The notes under the pieces: generated by a model
Database searches by the model: none
What the model was told of the DNA's origin: nothing
The model's input: only the letters and a program-made list of their open reading frames with translations
In this document: one piece after another, positions 34,643 to 46,555 of the stretch
Layout of the letters: the number at the start of each line of letters is the position of its first letter
How positions within the stretch are numbered: position 1 is the stretch's first letter
Source of the DNA: Cryptomeria japonica
Taxonomy: Eukaryota; Streptophyta; Pinopsida; Cupressales; Cupressaceae
Direction of reading: 5' to 3'
Assembly (NCBI RefSeq): GCF_030272615.1
Contig: NC_081414.1
Coordinates: 523,758,137-523,822,136, forward strand
DNA length: 64,000 nt
Program-made: the position numbers and the translations under genes

Positions 34643-35600
34643 ATGATGAAGAAAGAAGGTCTGAAGTTCAATAGGGAAAACTACATAATATGGAGTGATA
34701 GAATGAAGATCTATATCAAAAGCTTAGGAAGTCAATATTGGGAACATGTTGTTACCAAATATACCTTGCCTAGTGGGATTTTGTCTGATGATCAAAAGAA
34801 GGAGCAACAGGAGAATAATCAAGCATTGGAGGCCATTATCAGTTCCTTGTCTGATTTAGAGTATGTTGATGTCCATGGTCTAGAGACTTCTTATGATGTG
34901 TGGAAGAAACTTGAGGATATTTGTGGCGGTGATGAGCATGTGAAGATTGCCAAAGAGGAGAGTCTGAGAGGTAAATTTGATGACATGTGGATGGATGAAG
35001 GTGAGAATATTCAACAGTATGGTCAGAGGATCAAGGAGATAGTTGGTGAGATCAAAAGTGTTGGTGTTAAAGTGGAGGATACCATAGTGGTTAGTAAGGT
35101 GTTGAGAATCCTTCTACCGGTCTACGCTATCCGAGTTGTAGCTATTCAGGAACTCAATTCTATTGACAAAACAAAGGTAACTGTTGACTCCATCATTGGT
35201 AAACTAAATGCATTTGAATTAAATAGTTTTGATGGAAGTGTTTAGAAATCGGAATTTGCATTTAGAGCTTTAGTTTCTAATCCATCAGTAAAGAAAAGCA
35301 GAGAAGCTAGTCACATTCATGAGTCTAGATCCAACAGAGAAGTTGATGATGAAGACATCCTTATCGAGATTGAAGCATTGTTGGCCAAGCGGTTACCTAG
35401 AGGTATTGGCAAGTACAGAGGTAAATTACCTTTGAAGTGTTCTACATATAACCGAATTGGACATATTGCAGCTAACTGTCCAAATGGAGACAATGAGAAT
35501 AAGCATGAGAAGTATAATAAGTACAAAGGCAAAGGTAAAAGAGATTGCCTCGTTGTTGTTGATGAAGAAATCATAGATGAGGAATCTAAGGGAGATGCAA
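34643..35600 (+). pseudogene. Copia Gag
   Basis: Starts at ATG 34643, 70 bp after the LTR. The N-terminus matches copia-type Gag: KFNRENYIIWSDRMKIYI, then LEAIISSLSDLEY, YDVWKKLEDICGG and a LRGKFDDMWMDEGENIQQY segment typical of the UBN2-like region. A TAG at 35243 interrupts it in frame. The zinc knuckle near 35440 reads KCSTYNRIGHIAANC, where the second Cys has become Tyr, so the knuckle is broken. The frame runs directly into protease without a shift, as in copia elements. Confidence 0.88.
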
Positions 35601-36862
35601 ATGAGGACATTGTCTTTGTTTCCATTAAAGAGGAGACATCAGATCAGAAGACATTAGTTTCTCGCATGGATAGTTTTGGTGATTGGATTATAGACAGTGG
35701 TTGTTCACACCACATGACCGATGACTGGAGTAAGTTTCTTACTTTGAACGAATTTGATGGAGGTGTTGTGACATTTGGAAATGACTCACCCTGCATGGTA
35801 AAAGGAAAGGGAACCATTTATCTTAGTGGAAAGAGTAGTGCAGATGATGTCTATTGGGTTGAAGGATTGAAACACAATATTTTGAGTGTTGCTCAACTCA
35901 ATGACAAAGGTTATCCACTAGAATTCAAGAATGGAATGTGCAAAATCTATGGAAGCAAAGGAAAACTGATTGCAACCAACAAGCAAACAAAAAGGAAATT
36001 GTTTCACCTAAATCCTAAAGTCAACAACTGTTTAATTGCTAAAGTAGATGATAGTTGGCTTTGGTGTCGAAGATTTTGTCATGTAAATTTTGATAACATT
36101 GTCAAAGTCAGTAAGTCCAAATCGGTAAGAGGTTTTCCTTAGTTGGACAAACCAGTGAATTCTCTGTGTAAGGAATGTCAGTTAGGGAAGATGACATCCT
36201 CAACTTTTAAGAGAAAATCTTTCTCAACAAAACATTTGCTAGATTTGGTTCATACAGACCTCTATGGACCAATAAGGACTAGAAGTATTCAAGTTGATCG
36301 ATATTTTATGATCTTCACTAATGATTTCTCAAGAATGATGTGGGTCACATTCTTAAAGGACAAAACATAAACCTTTACCAAGTTTAAGGCATTTAGGGCC
36401 TTAGCTAAAAAGGAAAGTGGAAAGAAGATAAAGTGTTTAAGAACTGATCAAGGTGGTGAATTTACTTCAGAGGAATTCACTAGATACTTTAAAGATAATG
36501 GAATTAAGAGGAAATTTTCTGCACCTAGGGCACCATAGCAGAATGGTATTGCAAAGAGGAATAATCGATCAGTTGTTGAAGTTGGTAGAACTATGTTAAT
36601 ACAAAGAGGTGTAGTGAAGACTTCCTAGAGAGAAGTTGTCAGCACAGCTATCTACACTATGAATCGGATATTGGTTAAAAAAGGTAAGGATAAAAATCCT
36701 TATGAATACTGGTATGGTAGATCACCTAATGTCAGTTACTTTAAGGTTTTTGGCAGTAAATGTTTTATCAAGAGAGGTGACTATGTTGGTAAGTTTGATG
36801 CTAAGAGTGATGAAGGCATATTTCTTGGTTACTCCACCAAGAGAAAATCCTACAAATGTTAA
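35601..36862 (+). pseudogene. Copia protease, GAG-pre-integrase and integrase
   Basis: In the same frame as Gag. Protease active site: WIIDSGCSHHMT (about 35680). The GAG-pre-integrase domain follows (LWCRRFCHVNFDNI, then CKECQLGKM, His and Cys ligands of the zinc site). Integrase core: first Asp in LVHTDLYGP, second in RTDQGGEF; the Glu expected in the QNGxAER motif is Lys (AKR). In-frame stops at 36140, 36368, 36536, 36626 and 36860 and no frameshift. The C-terminal module YWYGRSPNVSYFKVFGS is recognisable. Confidence 0.87.
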
Positions 36863-37834
36863 AACAACCGAAGAAAGAAGATCATTGAAAGTGTTGATGT
36901 ATGTGTGGATGAGTGTCCTAAAGACACAGGAGAAACCAGTGAGGAGAAGAAGGAAGATGAACCTTACATTCTAATTTTGGAGCCAGAACCGATGAAGCCA
37001 CGAGTTGGTGAAATAAATGTTGCAGCACCAATTCAACCGGAATAGGTAGATTTTGCAAAAGATGAAGATAGTGAGGAAGAAGAACCTGAAGATAATGATC
37101 ATATTATTCCAAGGTATGTAAGACTCAATCATAATCTTGATAATATTATTGGAAATAAAGATGCTAGTGTGTTAACTAGAAGAAGAATTGGAGAGAATTC
37201 TTGCATGATCTCCACTATTGAGCCTAGAACTGCAAAGGAAGCTTTGGGAGATGATCATTGGATCAAGGCAATGGAAGAAGAGCTTGACTAGATTGAGAAG
37301 AACAATACATGGACCCTAGTACCCAGACCAGTGAACAAAAATGTAATAGGTACTAAATGGGTATTTGAGAATAAACTTAATGAAGATGGAGTAGTAGTCA
37401 GAAATAAATCCAGATTGGTATGCAAAGGTTATGCATAGGAAGAAGGAGAAGACTATGGTGAGACATGTGCACCAGTTGCTAGATTAGAAGGTGTTAGGAC
37501 TCCACTTGAATTTACAGCATATAGGGGATTAAAAGTATATCAAATGGATGTGAAGTTAGCATTTCTAAATGGAATACTAGAAGAGGAAGTCTACATTGAA
37601 GAGCCAGATGGTTATGATTTGACTGATACAAAGGATATGGTGTGTAAACTACACAAGGCACTATATGGTTTGAAACAAGCACTAAGACCATGGTATGAAA
37701 GACTACATTCACACTTGGTGAAGATAGGTTTTCAGAGAACCAGTGAAGACAACAATATATATCTCAAGATTGAAGGAGATAAGATACTGGTTAGTGATGT
37801 ATTTGTCAATGATATCATTTTTGGAGGCAATGAT
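36863..37834 (+). pseudogene. Copia RT, N-terminal two thirds
   Basis: An acidic spacer leads into RT: TKWVFENKLNEDG, KSRLVCKGYA, YGETCAPVAR, the catalytic motif QMDVKLAFLNG, KLHKALYGLKQA and FVNDIIFGGND. The usual YVDD box reads FVND, so one catalytic Asp is Asn. Stops at 37043, 37289 and 37436 are all TAG in frame. The frame is cut at 37834 by the LTR insertion and continues at 41246. Confidence 0.87.
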
Positions 37835-39082
37835 TGTTGGCATTTTTAGTTTGTTGGCATTTTGCATATAGATTGCATTAATGATATGTTGTCATTGATG
37901 TCAATTGAACTGGTAATGGTATTCATGTTATTGTTGATATTGTTGTTTTTGATATTGGCTAGTAACCAGTTGGAAGAGCTTTGTGAAAGATGTTGTAAAC
38001 CGGTATGTTAAGTTTGTGAGTTGAACTAGTAAACCGGTGTAAACGGTTAAACCTTTCTATGCAATGTAACTAGTAAACCCTATCAGTTGTTAAACCCTAA
38101 CTGATCAAGTTTGTTGGTTTATTATCTGATGAGCGGTAATGATGGAGACATGTGTGATCATTGTACAAGGATAAGTTCATGTTGTTTTGATGTGTTGTTT
38201 ATTGTCTAGGGAAGGAGCAAAGTGGATTGCATCTAATGCACAACGCATGATGAGTTACAAAGTCCGATGAAGTGGTGATCATGGAGCGGTTGGAATTTTC
38301 TTGAAGAGTGTGAAGAGATTGTTATGATTTTTAACGATCAAGATCGTACTGACTTGTTTGTAATCTCGATGATGAGAATTAGGTTTTTGTTGTGTTACTG
38401 ATCTAATTGATTTGTATTTAAGGTCGATGAAGTTGTTTGTAAAAGGTGTTGGCAAGATTGGCGGAAACCTGTTGAGTGTGTAGTTACCTAACTGGAGAAT
38501 GGATCTCCACTTTAAGTAAAGGCAGATTAAAGCTTAAAAGGATCTGATCAAGAAAATGTAGTGTTATTTAGACATATCAAGAAAACCTGTTGTTTTATAA
38601 CAATTATAGTAGAAGTGAAATCCACTAACCGATCCTGGTTCTGGTTTGGGGATTTGGTCAAAATTATTTTGGGGTTGGGTTCATCTGTGTATATGTATAT
38701 GTAATGTCTCTAAGTTACATATACATTTACTAAAAATTACATATACATTTACTAACATTATAAATAGATTAAAGATTATAAATTAAATATATTAAATTAA
38801 TTAATTACATACTCAATATTAGCCTCATTAATTAAGTTTATTATACATTAGGGATATTTATATCAAGCATGAACAATACAAAGTTTAATTAAATTAAGAT
38901 TAGGTTGTTTAAACACGAATTCCCCTCTTAAATACTTCACTGATGTTTTTTGCAAGTATAGTAAAGGTTTTCACAACTACACAGAAAATGTAAAGGTTTT
39001 CATAACTAAACAGAAAACTTCGTATTTTTCATGTTCATTCATATATATTTTATATTGGGAAAAATGTTTAACAGATTTTTTT

Positions 39083-39338
39083 TAATTGCAGGTCCCCTGG
39101 CATTAGCAGAGAATTCCTGCTCATTGTCCTCCTCTGTGTCCAGAGAGTGTAAATGTCTGTCTTTGTGCTGTCATCCTTCTCAGCCTCTTCCAGTGCCCAA
39201 TGCTCTGCAATTTCTCTTTGTCAAACTCTCTTGTTGCTTTTAGTTGAATGTAGGACTGGCATGATATATTCCTCTAGTGTCTTTAGCCACAGAGAAACTG
39301 TGCTAGGGCTACCATTTTTGTCTTTCCCATTAAGTGAA
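39083..39338 (-). pseudogene. Exon-like coding fragment of unknown gene
   Basis: About 85 codons in one minus-strand frame with a single TGA. The composition is protein-like: STVSLWLKTLEEYIMPVLH, then IAEHWALEEAEKDDSTKTD and LWTQRRTMSRNSLLMPG. The fragment has no Met at its beginning and is bounded by AT-rich DNA, as expected for an internal exon. I do not recognise the family. Confidence 0.4.
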
Positions 39339-40152
39339 AGGAGTTTTTAAAAAAAATCAAAAAGCCGGCTGACCAAGAAAATTCATATATTATATTCATA
39401 CCCGAAATTATAGTTACGTGTGTCTGTCATGCCTGCTATAGGCCTAGGATCCTTAAAAAGTTTGGAATGTTCAGAAACTATGTAGAAGAAAAAAATAATT
39501 AAGCAAGTTACACATTTTTCTTAGCAATGTAATACAAACTTCCAAAATAAAAAGCATCTGATAAAGAAAAATCATAAATTATATGCATTCACATCATTAT
39601 CATTTCATATATCTGTCATGTCCTTCTCTAGTTGTGTAAGATGATGATGCCCCTTGAATGTTGTTCATGTTTATGTGGCTCTTGTGAATGCGGTGGATGA
39701 GTTGGCTTTCACTGAATCCAAAGGTTTAATGACAGTTTGATGAACTGGATCAGGATGTCTTCTCAGCTAAAGAGAAATGTTATAGTACAAAGAAAAGACT
39801 AATGGCATTGTGACAAGCTGTCTGTCTTCTTACCTGAAGAGAAAATATTGTATTATGATGAATATTATACAAGTATTGGGCGAGGGTGGTCTGCTCACCA
39901 ATAATTAGCAGGTTTGGTAGCTACATGGCAAGCAATATAGAATACAGTATAATAAATTAATAATTACATTAGCAAGCAATATAGAATATAGGATGATAAA
40001 TTAATAATTACATAAAAATACAAAAAATATATTTCTTTGTTGTTCATAAGTTCATGAATCATACATTTAATACAACTTATGGAGCGGCACTAGTATTTCA
40101 TAAGACAAATGCCAAAATAAAAACCTATTAGATGATCTAAATCTAATAGCAT

Positions 40153-40326
40153 AAAAAAAATTTGTCAACTTTTTTGTAATTTTTTTTTGGTGTATCCTTT
40201 CAGAATTGCTAATTAGTGCTGCAAACTATGAGATTGTCATAAAAAAAAATTGTCAACTTTTTTTTAATTTTTTTTTGGTGTATCCTTTCAGAATTGCTAA
40301 TTAGTGCTGCAAACTATGAGATCGTC
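40153..40326. repeat. Tandem duplication, about 87 bp, two copies
   Basis: Two nearly identical copies of a unit that holds TTGTCAACTTTTTT, GGTGTATCCTTTCAGAATTG and TTAGTGCTGCAAACTATGAG. Confidence 0.85.
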
Positions 40327-40633
40327 TGGGAAAGCATGGTGTATCCAAAATTGGGCCAGTTTCCTTTGAGGATCTTCTCTTAAAATTCTGTGTTGTAACA
40401 TGCAATGAAGTTAAGCTAGGATTGGTTTGATTGTCATAGGAAACTTGGGTTTGGGCTGAAACTGGGCTAGGTTCTGCCAAACTTGTTAACAAGGGCATCA
40501 AAACTTCAGGTTGTCTGGGAAAGCATGGTTGCTGAAAAATGTGCCAGTTTCCTGTTAGAATCAGGTGACTTGGATCTTTCTCTTCTTCAAGTACAAATGC
40601 CATGGTATGACATGTAACAATTGGCAATGCCAA
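40301..40633 (-). CDS. Hypothetical ORF (110 aa) in the foreign insert
   Basis: ATG-started minus-strand frame, MALPIVTCHTMAFVLEEEKD, with WHIFQQPCFPRQPEVLMPLL and a C-terminal copy of the PCFPRxS segment. The pair of PCFPR segments comes from a short DNA duplication (GTCTGGGAAAGCATGGT at about 40325 and 40512). No known domain recognised. It could be the first exon of the captured gene or a chance frame. Confidence 0.35.
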   Translation of the reverse strand: MALPIVTCHTMAFVLEEEKDPSHLILTGNWHIFQQPCFPRQPEVLMPLLTSLAEPSPVSAQTQVSYDNQTNPSLTSLHVTTQNFKRRSSKETGPILDTPCFPRRSHSLQH

Positions 40634-41245
40634 ATGAATCCTCTAACAAGGTGGTCCATTAGCTTGGATTCTTAAATCCTCCAGCGAGGTTACTCCTAAC
40701 AGTGTATTGTTCTTTTCATCAAGGCATATTTGTAAATCCCTTAACCAGGTGATTCCTAATCGGAATTAGTTCTTAACAGGACTTATTCCAAAGCTTTAAC
40801 AGACTTGGTTCCTACCAGGATGAACTTTAGAAGAGTTCAAATAGCTATCCTTGTGAGTCTCATCTCACCATGGTTTTTACCTATTTGGGTTTTCCACGTA
40901 TAAACATTTGTGTCAAGTGGTGAATGTTTTTGTGGTTATGATCTTATTTGTTGATTTGATTAACTTCTGATAAGGCATGATAACTGGAAGCATTGAGAGA
41001 TGAATATGTTGAGTTATGATTAAGCATTGTTGATGTTTACAAGATTGAAGTTGTTTGCTATTTAGTTGTCATAACAGTCAAACCGATTGATGTCAAGTAT
41101 TCTTATGAATATTGATCTTGACTGAGATATGTTTACTTTGTGTGATTGAATTTGAGTTTGGGAACTTTGTATCAGTTTTTCAGTATACTGATTCACACCC
41201 CCCTCTCAGTATTCTACCGGATACCTATTATTTCATCAACCATCA

Positions 41246-42124
41246 ATGATGACATGAGTGATGACTTTTTAAATGAGATGAAAAGTGAATTTGAGATGTC
41301 TCTGGTAGGAGAGATAAAATTCTTCATAGATTTATAAATTCAATAGATGAAGAATGGTATCTTTATCACACAGTCCAAATATGTGAAAGAAGTATTGAAG
41401 ACATTTGGAATGGGAGATTGTAAACCAGTTGGGACACCAATGGTTACAATTTGTAAACTATCTCAGGAGGGTGATGCTGCATCCGTTGATGAAAAGGAGT
41501 ACAGGTCTATGATAGGGAAATTGCAACAAACCAGATATTGCTCATGCAGTTGGATTAGTTGCTAGATTTCAGAAGAACCCGAAGGAAACACACATGGTAG
41601 CAACTAAGAGGATATTCAGATATTTGAAAGGTACTATTGATTATGGATTATGGTATCCATATGCAAGTAAATTTGATTTGAAAGTCTATACAGATGCAGA
41701 CTGGGAAGGAAATGTTGATGATAGGAAGAGTACAATTGGAGGTGCATTCTTTCTTGGAGGAAGGCTTGTATCTTGGAGCAACAAGAAGCAAAGTTGTATA
41801 TCATAGTCAATTGTTGAAGCTAAATATGTTGCAACGTATATGAATTGTACCCAGGCAATCTGGATGAAACACATTCTGTAAGGATTTAAGTTGAAGATCA
41901 TAGAACTGGTAAGGATTTTCTGTGATAACACCAGTGCAATAAATATTTCAAAGAACCCGGTGTTGCATGCTAGAACCAAGCATATTGAGCTGAAATATCA
42001 TTTCTTAAGAGAGAAAGTGCAGAGTAAAGATGTGTTACTAGAGTATGTATCTACTAAGGAACAACTAACGGATATCTTTACTAAACCTCTCCCTAAGGCT
42101 ACTTTTGAGTATCTTAGAGGTTAG
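41246..42124 (+). pseudogene. Copia RT C-terminus and RNase H
   Basis: This continues the pol frame after the ATGAT duplication: MSLVGEIKFFIDL, ITQSKYVKEVLKTFGM, PVGTPM. RNase H follows with VYTDADWEGN, STIGGAFFLGG, SWSNKKQ, VEAKYVA, IFCDNTSAINISKNP, RTKHIELKYHFLRE and the ending TDIFTKPLPKATFEYLRG. Stops at 41335, 41344, 41804 and 41879, and one frameshift near 41530. In the family this digests the RNA strand of the hybrid. Confidence 0.9.
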
Positions 42125-42506
42125 CTAGGGGTTGTGCCCCTACATGAGGTCAATTAAGGAGATGTGGAAGACATCAGTCCCAGAGCTTATTGAAGATCTT
42201 GAAGCAAGATTGGTGTAGAGTGGAGAGACTTCACAAAGGGAGTAGCTTGTTGTAGAACAGTGAAGTATGACACTGAATGTTTTACTTTCACTTTGGCATT
42301 GTTGTCAAAGGGAGAGAAGAACTATATGATTGATAGGGAGAAGAACTATAGCCAGTTACCAACTGAAGACATGGAGACTTGGTTGAAGGAGAGTACATGG
42401 AAAAATGTAAACCAGGATTCCTATACTTGTGTATGTGCATTACTCTCAATCATCTCAATTAAAAGGTATTGATATTTGTATTGCCATCAATGCCAAAGGG
42501 GGAGAT
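42125..42506 (+). other. 3' untranslated region and polypurine tract of the copia element
   Basis: Non-coding DNA ends in CCAAAGGGGGAGA at 42494-42505, the usual copia purine tract directly before the 3' LTR. A short frame at 42260 is not supported as a gene. Confidence 0.75.
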
Positions 42507-43262
42507 TTTTGGCACTTCATGAAGATTGCATTGATGAACTATTGTGTTGTCATTGATGTCAATTGTAACCAGTAATGGAGTTGTAATGCACTCGGTAGTT
42601 GAGAAAGTGAAGGAAACCGGTATTACTATTGAAGTAGTGAGATCAATCGGTAACCCTACCTATTAATATGCCAAACCCTAACCGGTGGAGTTTGGTGAAT
42701 CTGTTGTGTTGATCTATGATCAAATGGTGATCAAAGATGATTATGCCACGTATGCATGATGCACGTGGTGATTTTCAAAGTGGTTTTTGGTGCATAGAGA
42801 TAATTGTTTTATCTTGGTAATGAATGACTATATAGCATGAAGTGGAAACCACGTGATGAGTTACAAGATCCAGTGTGCGGTGATCCAGGAGTGGTCGAGG
42901 TTGTCTTGTACAATGTGCAGATGATTGCTATATAATCTAATGGTCATGTTTGAACTGATTTGTTTGTAATATCTATGAGTTCTTAGGTTTTGTGATGTAT
43001 TACCGACCTATTTTTTTCTTATAAGGTCGATGAGTTATTTTGTTGTAGTGTTATCAATTTAGGTTAAGTGTCAGTGTGATTGATTGTTGAACTAGAAGGA
43101 GTATATGCAGTATGTGTGAAGGCACATAGGAGCATGAAAAGTATCTGATCAAATAGAGTAGTGCTATTACCAGATCAACAAAAGCCTTGTTGTTCTCTAA
43201 CAATTACAATATTTAAATCCCTTAACTAGGTAAACTTTAATAGGCTTTGTGTTTAATAAATC
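42507..43262 (+). repeat. 3' LTR of the copia element, left piece
   Basis: Matches 33175-33930 of the 5' LTR; the first bases are TTTTGGCAC rather than TGTTGGCAT. It ends in AAATC at 43258-43262, where minus-strand LTR material begins. The remainder of the LTR is at 49489-50115. Confidence 0.85.
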
Positions 43263-44389
43263 TCATGGACTTGAAAAGCACTGAGAGGGGGGGGTGAATC
43301 AGTGACACCAAAAATAAAACTACTTCAAATACTAACCGGTAGATAAACTTAACAATTCTTTTACACACAATGCATGCAATCCAAAATGATATAACAACAT
43401 CCACCATAACGCAAGTGTTTGTACGTGGAAAACCCAAATAGGTAAAAACCATGGTGAGATGGAACTCACAAGTTAACTATCAGCAGTAATTGATAACTGA
43501 CCGGTTAAGGTCTGCAAAGTGATCTTCTAGGAGCGAATCTTGTTAGAGATCTCAAAGTTTGTTTAGAAGATTATAACCTGTTAAAGGTAGTACCCTATTA
43601 GGAGTAACCTCGGTGGAGGATTTTTGAATCCAAACTAATGGATCACCCTATTAGAGGATTTATACATTGAATCTTATTAGAGCTTACCCGATTAGGGGAT
43701 TTGATTCTGCTGTAATTGTTAGAAAACAAAAAGAATGGTTTGATATGTTCTGAGTAGCACAATACTTGCTTGATTAGATCCTTCTAAATATATTTAACAC
43801 TACTCTTCTACATACTCTGCAACTTAACTCTTTTTCCTTTCGCACACAATATAACACTTTTCACTTTTTTTTTCACATAACACAACTCTTTTTCTTCTTT
43901 TAAAATAATTCATTGCGATGTCAATATATAGACCTTATGATTTCATGTCGGTCTTAAGAAATCATAGCACAATTTCCTAGGTGCAGTGTATCTGGACAAG
44001 TGATCATAACTCATCAAAAAAATTACCGCCAAGTAGTCGGTGCTAGTAACTCATCACAAAATGTGGTAACTCATCACAAAATTACCAAATATCAGTTGGA
44101 TCAATCAAATACCGGTTTGAGTGAAACATATGAACCATTGTCCTTGAATCTTTGCTTGATCTCCATCTTGATCTTCATCTTGATGTCAACTTAGTAAAAT
44201 CACAGGTTATCTCTTATGCACATACTGGTTAGCACAAGGTACCAGTTAGAAATTGACCACTAAGTATACCGGTTGACAATGTAAATAATTGAAGTTACAG
44301 CGATAGACAGTACAACCATATGTGTGTATGTGAGTGTTTCATCAATGACAACATATGATGAATACATTAAAATCATCATCATGCCAATA
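43263..44389 (-). repeat. Minus-strand LTR (copy X) inserted in the copia 3' LTR
   Basis: 1127 bp, flanked by AAATC at 43258-43262 and 44390-44394. Near-identical to copy Y at 48367-49488. On the minus strand it begins TATTGGCATGATG and ends in CAAGTCCATGA, both terminal dinucleotides slightly mutated. After it the copia LTR sequence resumes for 116 bases, as expected for a solo LTR. Confidence 0.82.
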
Positions 44390-44505
44390 AAATCCTCTAA
44401 CCAAGTGATCCATTAGCTTGGATTTTAAATCCTCTATTGAGGTTACTCCTAACAGGATATTGTAGTCAATCCCTTAACCGGGTGGTCCTTAACTGGATCG
44501 GTACA
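44390..44505 (+). repeat. Extra copy of a copia 3' LTR segment
   Basis: AAATCCTCTAACC onward repeats the start of the right LTR piece (49489 on), with its own small deletion. It ends abruptly at about 44505 (GGATCGGTAC), where the interior of the next element begins. Its presence means the same host segment follows both minus-strand LTR copies. Confidence 0.75.
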
Positions 44506-46555
44506 TCAGTAATTACAAGAGGCTCCATATTTGGTGCAGTGTTGTCTCCAGATAGATCAATTATGTCCCAAACATCATCAACAACATGAATAATGGATTC
44601 ATCCTTCTTCTTGATAGGATAGACCTCATCAGCTTCAAAAATCTCTTCTTCATCCATTTCTGGTCAATTAACATCATCAACAACATTATCCTCACATATA
44701 GAGGATTGGATGAGTTCTTCAATTATTTTGATTTCACAGGCTATTTGATGGGTCTAAATTTCAATAACTATCTTCTTTCCACTGAGTAACTTTAGTCTTC
44801 TTGCTTTGAACGTAAACTGAGATTTGTATTGAGTAACTAAGGCACTAATGTCATCTTTAGAAAGTTCAGAAAAATATTGTACAAATATTTCATCAATGAT
44901 TTCTTTTTCTAATTTTATAGCTTCCTCCCATTTACCCAAAAGAATAGTGTACAAAGAATTTGAGATATCCTTTTCCAGTTCATGTGGATATATACTGTAA
45001 TGACACAAATGAGTGATTACCTGTTGAATGACTTGCTCTTTCTCATTTTCAATAAAGGAATCAAAATGCTCTTTGACATTGTCAAACCTATTCCTCCCTA
45101 GTGTCTTCATTGTTCTTTCAAAATGGGTTTTAGGATTGTAAGATGCTATATCAATGGGTATAGTTGCCTTTGGCACTTCCTTAACTAACTTTTCTACTCT
45201 ACTGGTAGCCTTTTTCTTCTTAGGTTCTTCTTCAGTATCTGAACCTTCAGATTCTGGTTGGAGAATAAGTTTTCAATTCCTCTTCTTTGGTAAATTCTCC
45301 TTCTTTGTATATACTTTAGGGGTCGGTTCCTTTTTGGATTGGATACTCCGAGTTACCCTTGTAGTCTTTATCACTAGAGGTGAGTCAGTTTTCTTTTTCT
45401 TTCCTTTCACATTAGTAACAGGAGTAGTACTGGTTTTTGTTGGTGCATCTTGGACTACCACAATGTCCAATTTTTCCTTCTTTTTGTCTTTGGGAGATGC
45501 TAATAGGGTATTAGCATAACCAACCAGTATCTCATAGTTCACCTCATAACTCATGTCTTCCATCTCTTATTCTCTTGGCTCAATTGCTTGCATCAAGAAA
45601 AAGTCAGTGGTAGTAGTAAAGACTATGTCTTTTGCAAAGTGCCTTACCACATCTTCTAGTAGTCTCATTCTCATGCTCGTGTTTTTCTAAAATTCATTAA
45701 AATACTTATTCATGGCTGTAGGGAAAGTATTTTTTATGGCCTTAATGTTGTTCTTGATTTGTGTAGTGACTGGTAGGTCTTTTGACCATTTAATATCTCC
45801 AATTCCCGGTAGAAGGTTCTAGAAATAGAAAAATAACCCAACTAATAGCTGACCATATTTGAACTTTTGACTATTGTCCTTTTTAATAGATTGGAAATTT
45901 AGAAACAGTTGACTCCTAATAGCTTCACAGAGATCATAATTTGCATTATCAACAATCATTTTGTGAGTTGTATGAACTACTACAAATGGAACACTATTAA
46001 GTGTACTAGAGTAAAATACTCGGTAGCCTATCACCATTGCTGCTAGTTTCACTACAGGATCTTTAATATTGTTAATAGAAAAGGCACGCCCATCAGAAGT
46101 AGAACTGGTTAAAGAGAATACTGTATCTTTTGAAATTCGTCTTAGAACAGGTACTTCACCAGTTGAGAAATAACCAGTTATAGTCTAAATGGCTTCCTTA
46201 GTTATTGTGTGAGTTCTCTCTAAATACATGTTCTCTCCATGAACTTGACTCAAAATGATTTTGATATGCTCTTCCTTGAAATCTTCAAGAAAGTAAGAAG
46301 CATTATAAAAACCCTAGCATACTTTGTTTCAATCTTTTCGTTCTCATCAGAAAGTGATTTCAACTGAGTATAAATGTATAGAGATCCTAAATCTTCTATC
46401 TTGCAGTCAATATAACTAGACAAATCACCTTTGACCAAAAATCCACTTGGAGCTTGTGACGATGCATTATATGACATAATTTATTCTGCCTCTATAGCTT
46501 CCATAGGCTCAAAAGTAATCATTAATCTCTCTACAGTCTTTGAAGTTGATGCCAT
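44506..46555 (-). pseudogene. ORF2 of unknown function in copy Y
   Basis: The start is probably ATG at 46555 (MASTSKTVERL), 26 codons before a TAA. The frame then runs with one shift near 46310 and stops near 45820, 45690 and 45290. Readable blocks: SGFLVKGDLSSYIDCKIEDLG, ISKDTVFSLTSSTSDGRAFS, a basic Lys-rich linker at 45270-45480 (KGKKKKTDSP, nuclear-localisation-like), FERTMKTLGRNRFDNVKEHF and a final acidic stretch with DEEEIFEADEVYP. No catalytic motif is recognisable. It lies after Gag, where copia elements normally have protease. Its function is unknown. Confidence 0.5.

Larger units (their letters stand above)
38640..40635 (-). other. Foreign insert with gene-like fragments inside the solo LTR
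   Basis: LTR similarity stops near 38635 and resumes near 40640. Between them the minus strand holds two stretches that look coding (39083-39338 and 40301-40633) plus shorter frames preceded by pyrimidine-AG acceptor-like sequence (for example TTTCTCTTTAG at about 39770 and TTTTCTCTTCAG at about 39840). This looks like exons and introns of a captured host gene. I see no terminal inverted repeats, so the carrier (Helitron, Pack-type element or other) is unknown. Confidence 0.45.
37835..41245 (+). mobile_element. LTR insertion in copia pol, itself interrupted
   Basis: ATGAT at 37830-37834 and 41246-41250 is an exact 5-bp target duplication. The insert starts TGTTGGCATTTT and ends CATCA, with proper TG...CA ends. 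Outer parts (37835-38635 and 40640-41245) resemble the copia LTRs in the window and keep their phrase order (TTGTCATTGATGTCAATTG, CCTCTAACAAGG, TTACTCCTAAC). No gag or pol lies inside, so it is best explained as a solo LTR. A 17-bp start duplication (TGTTGGCATTT at 37835 and 37852) is present. About 2 kb in the middle is foreign. Confidence 0.82.

Noticed and set aside
38630-40645. Terminal inverted repeats of the foreign insert in the solo LTR
   Set aside because: GATCCTGGTTCTGG at the left has no inverted counterpart at the right, so no DNA-transposon class was assigned.
44000-44194. Plus-strand frame of 64 codons within LTR copy X
   Set aside because: Lies in an LTR, opposite to its orientation, and is disrupted in the near-identical copy Y.
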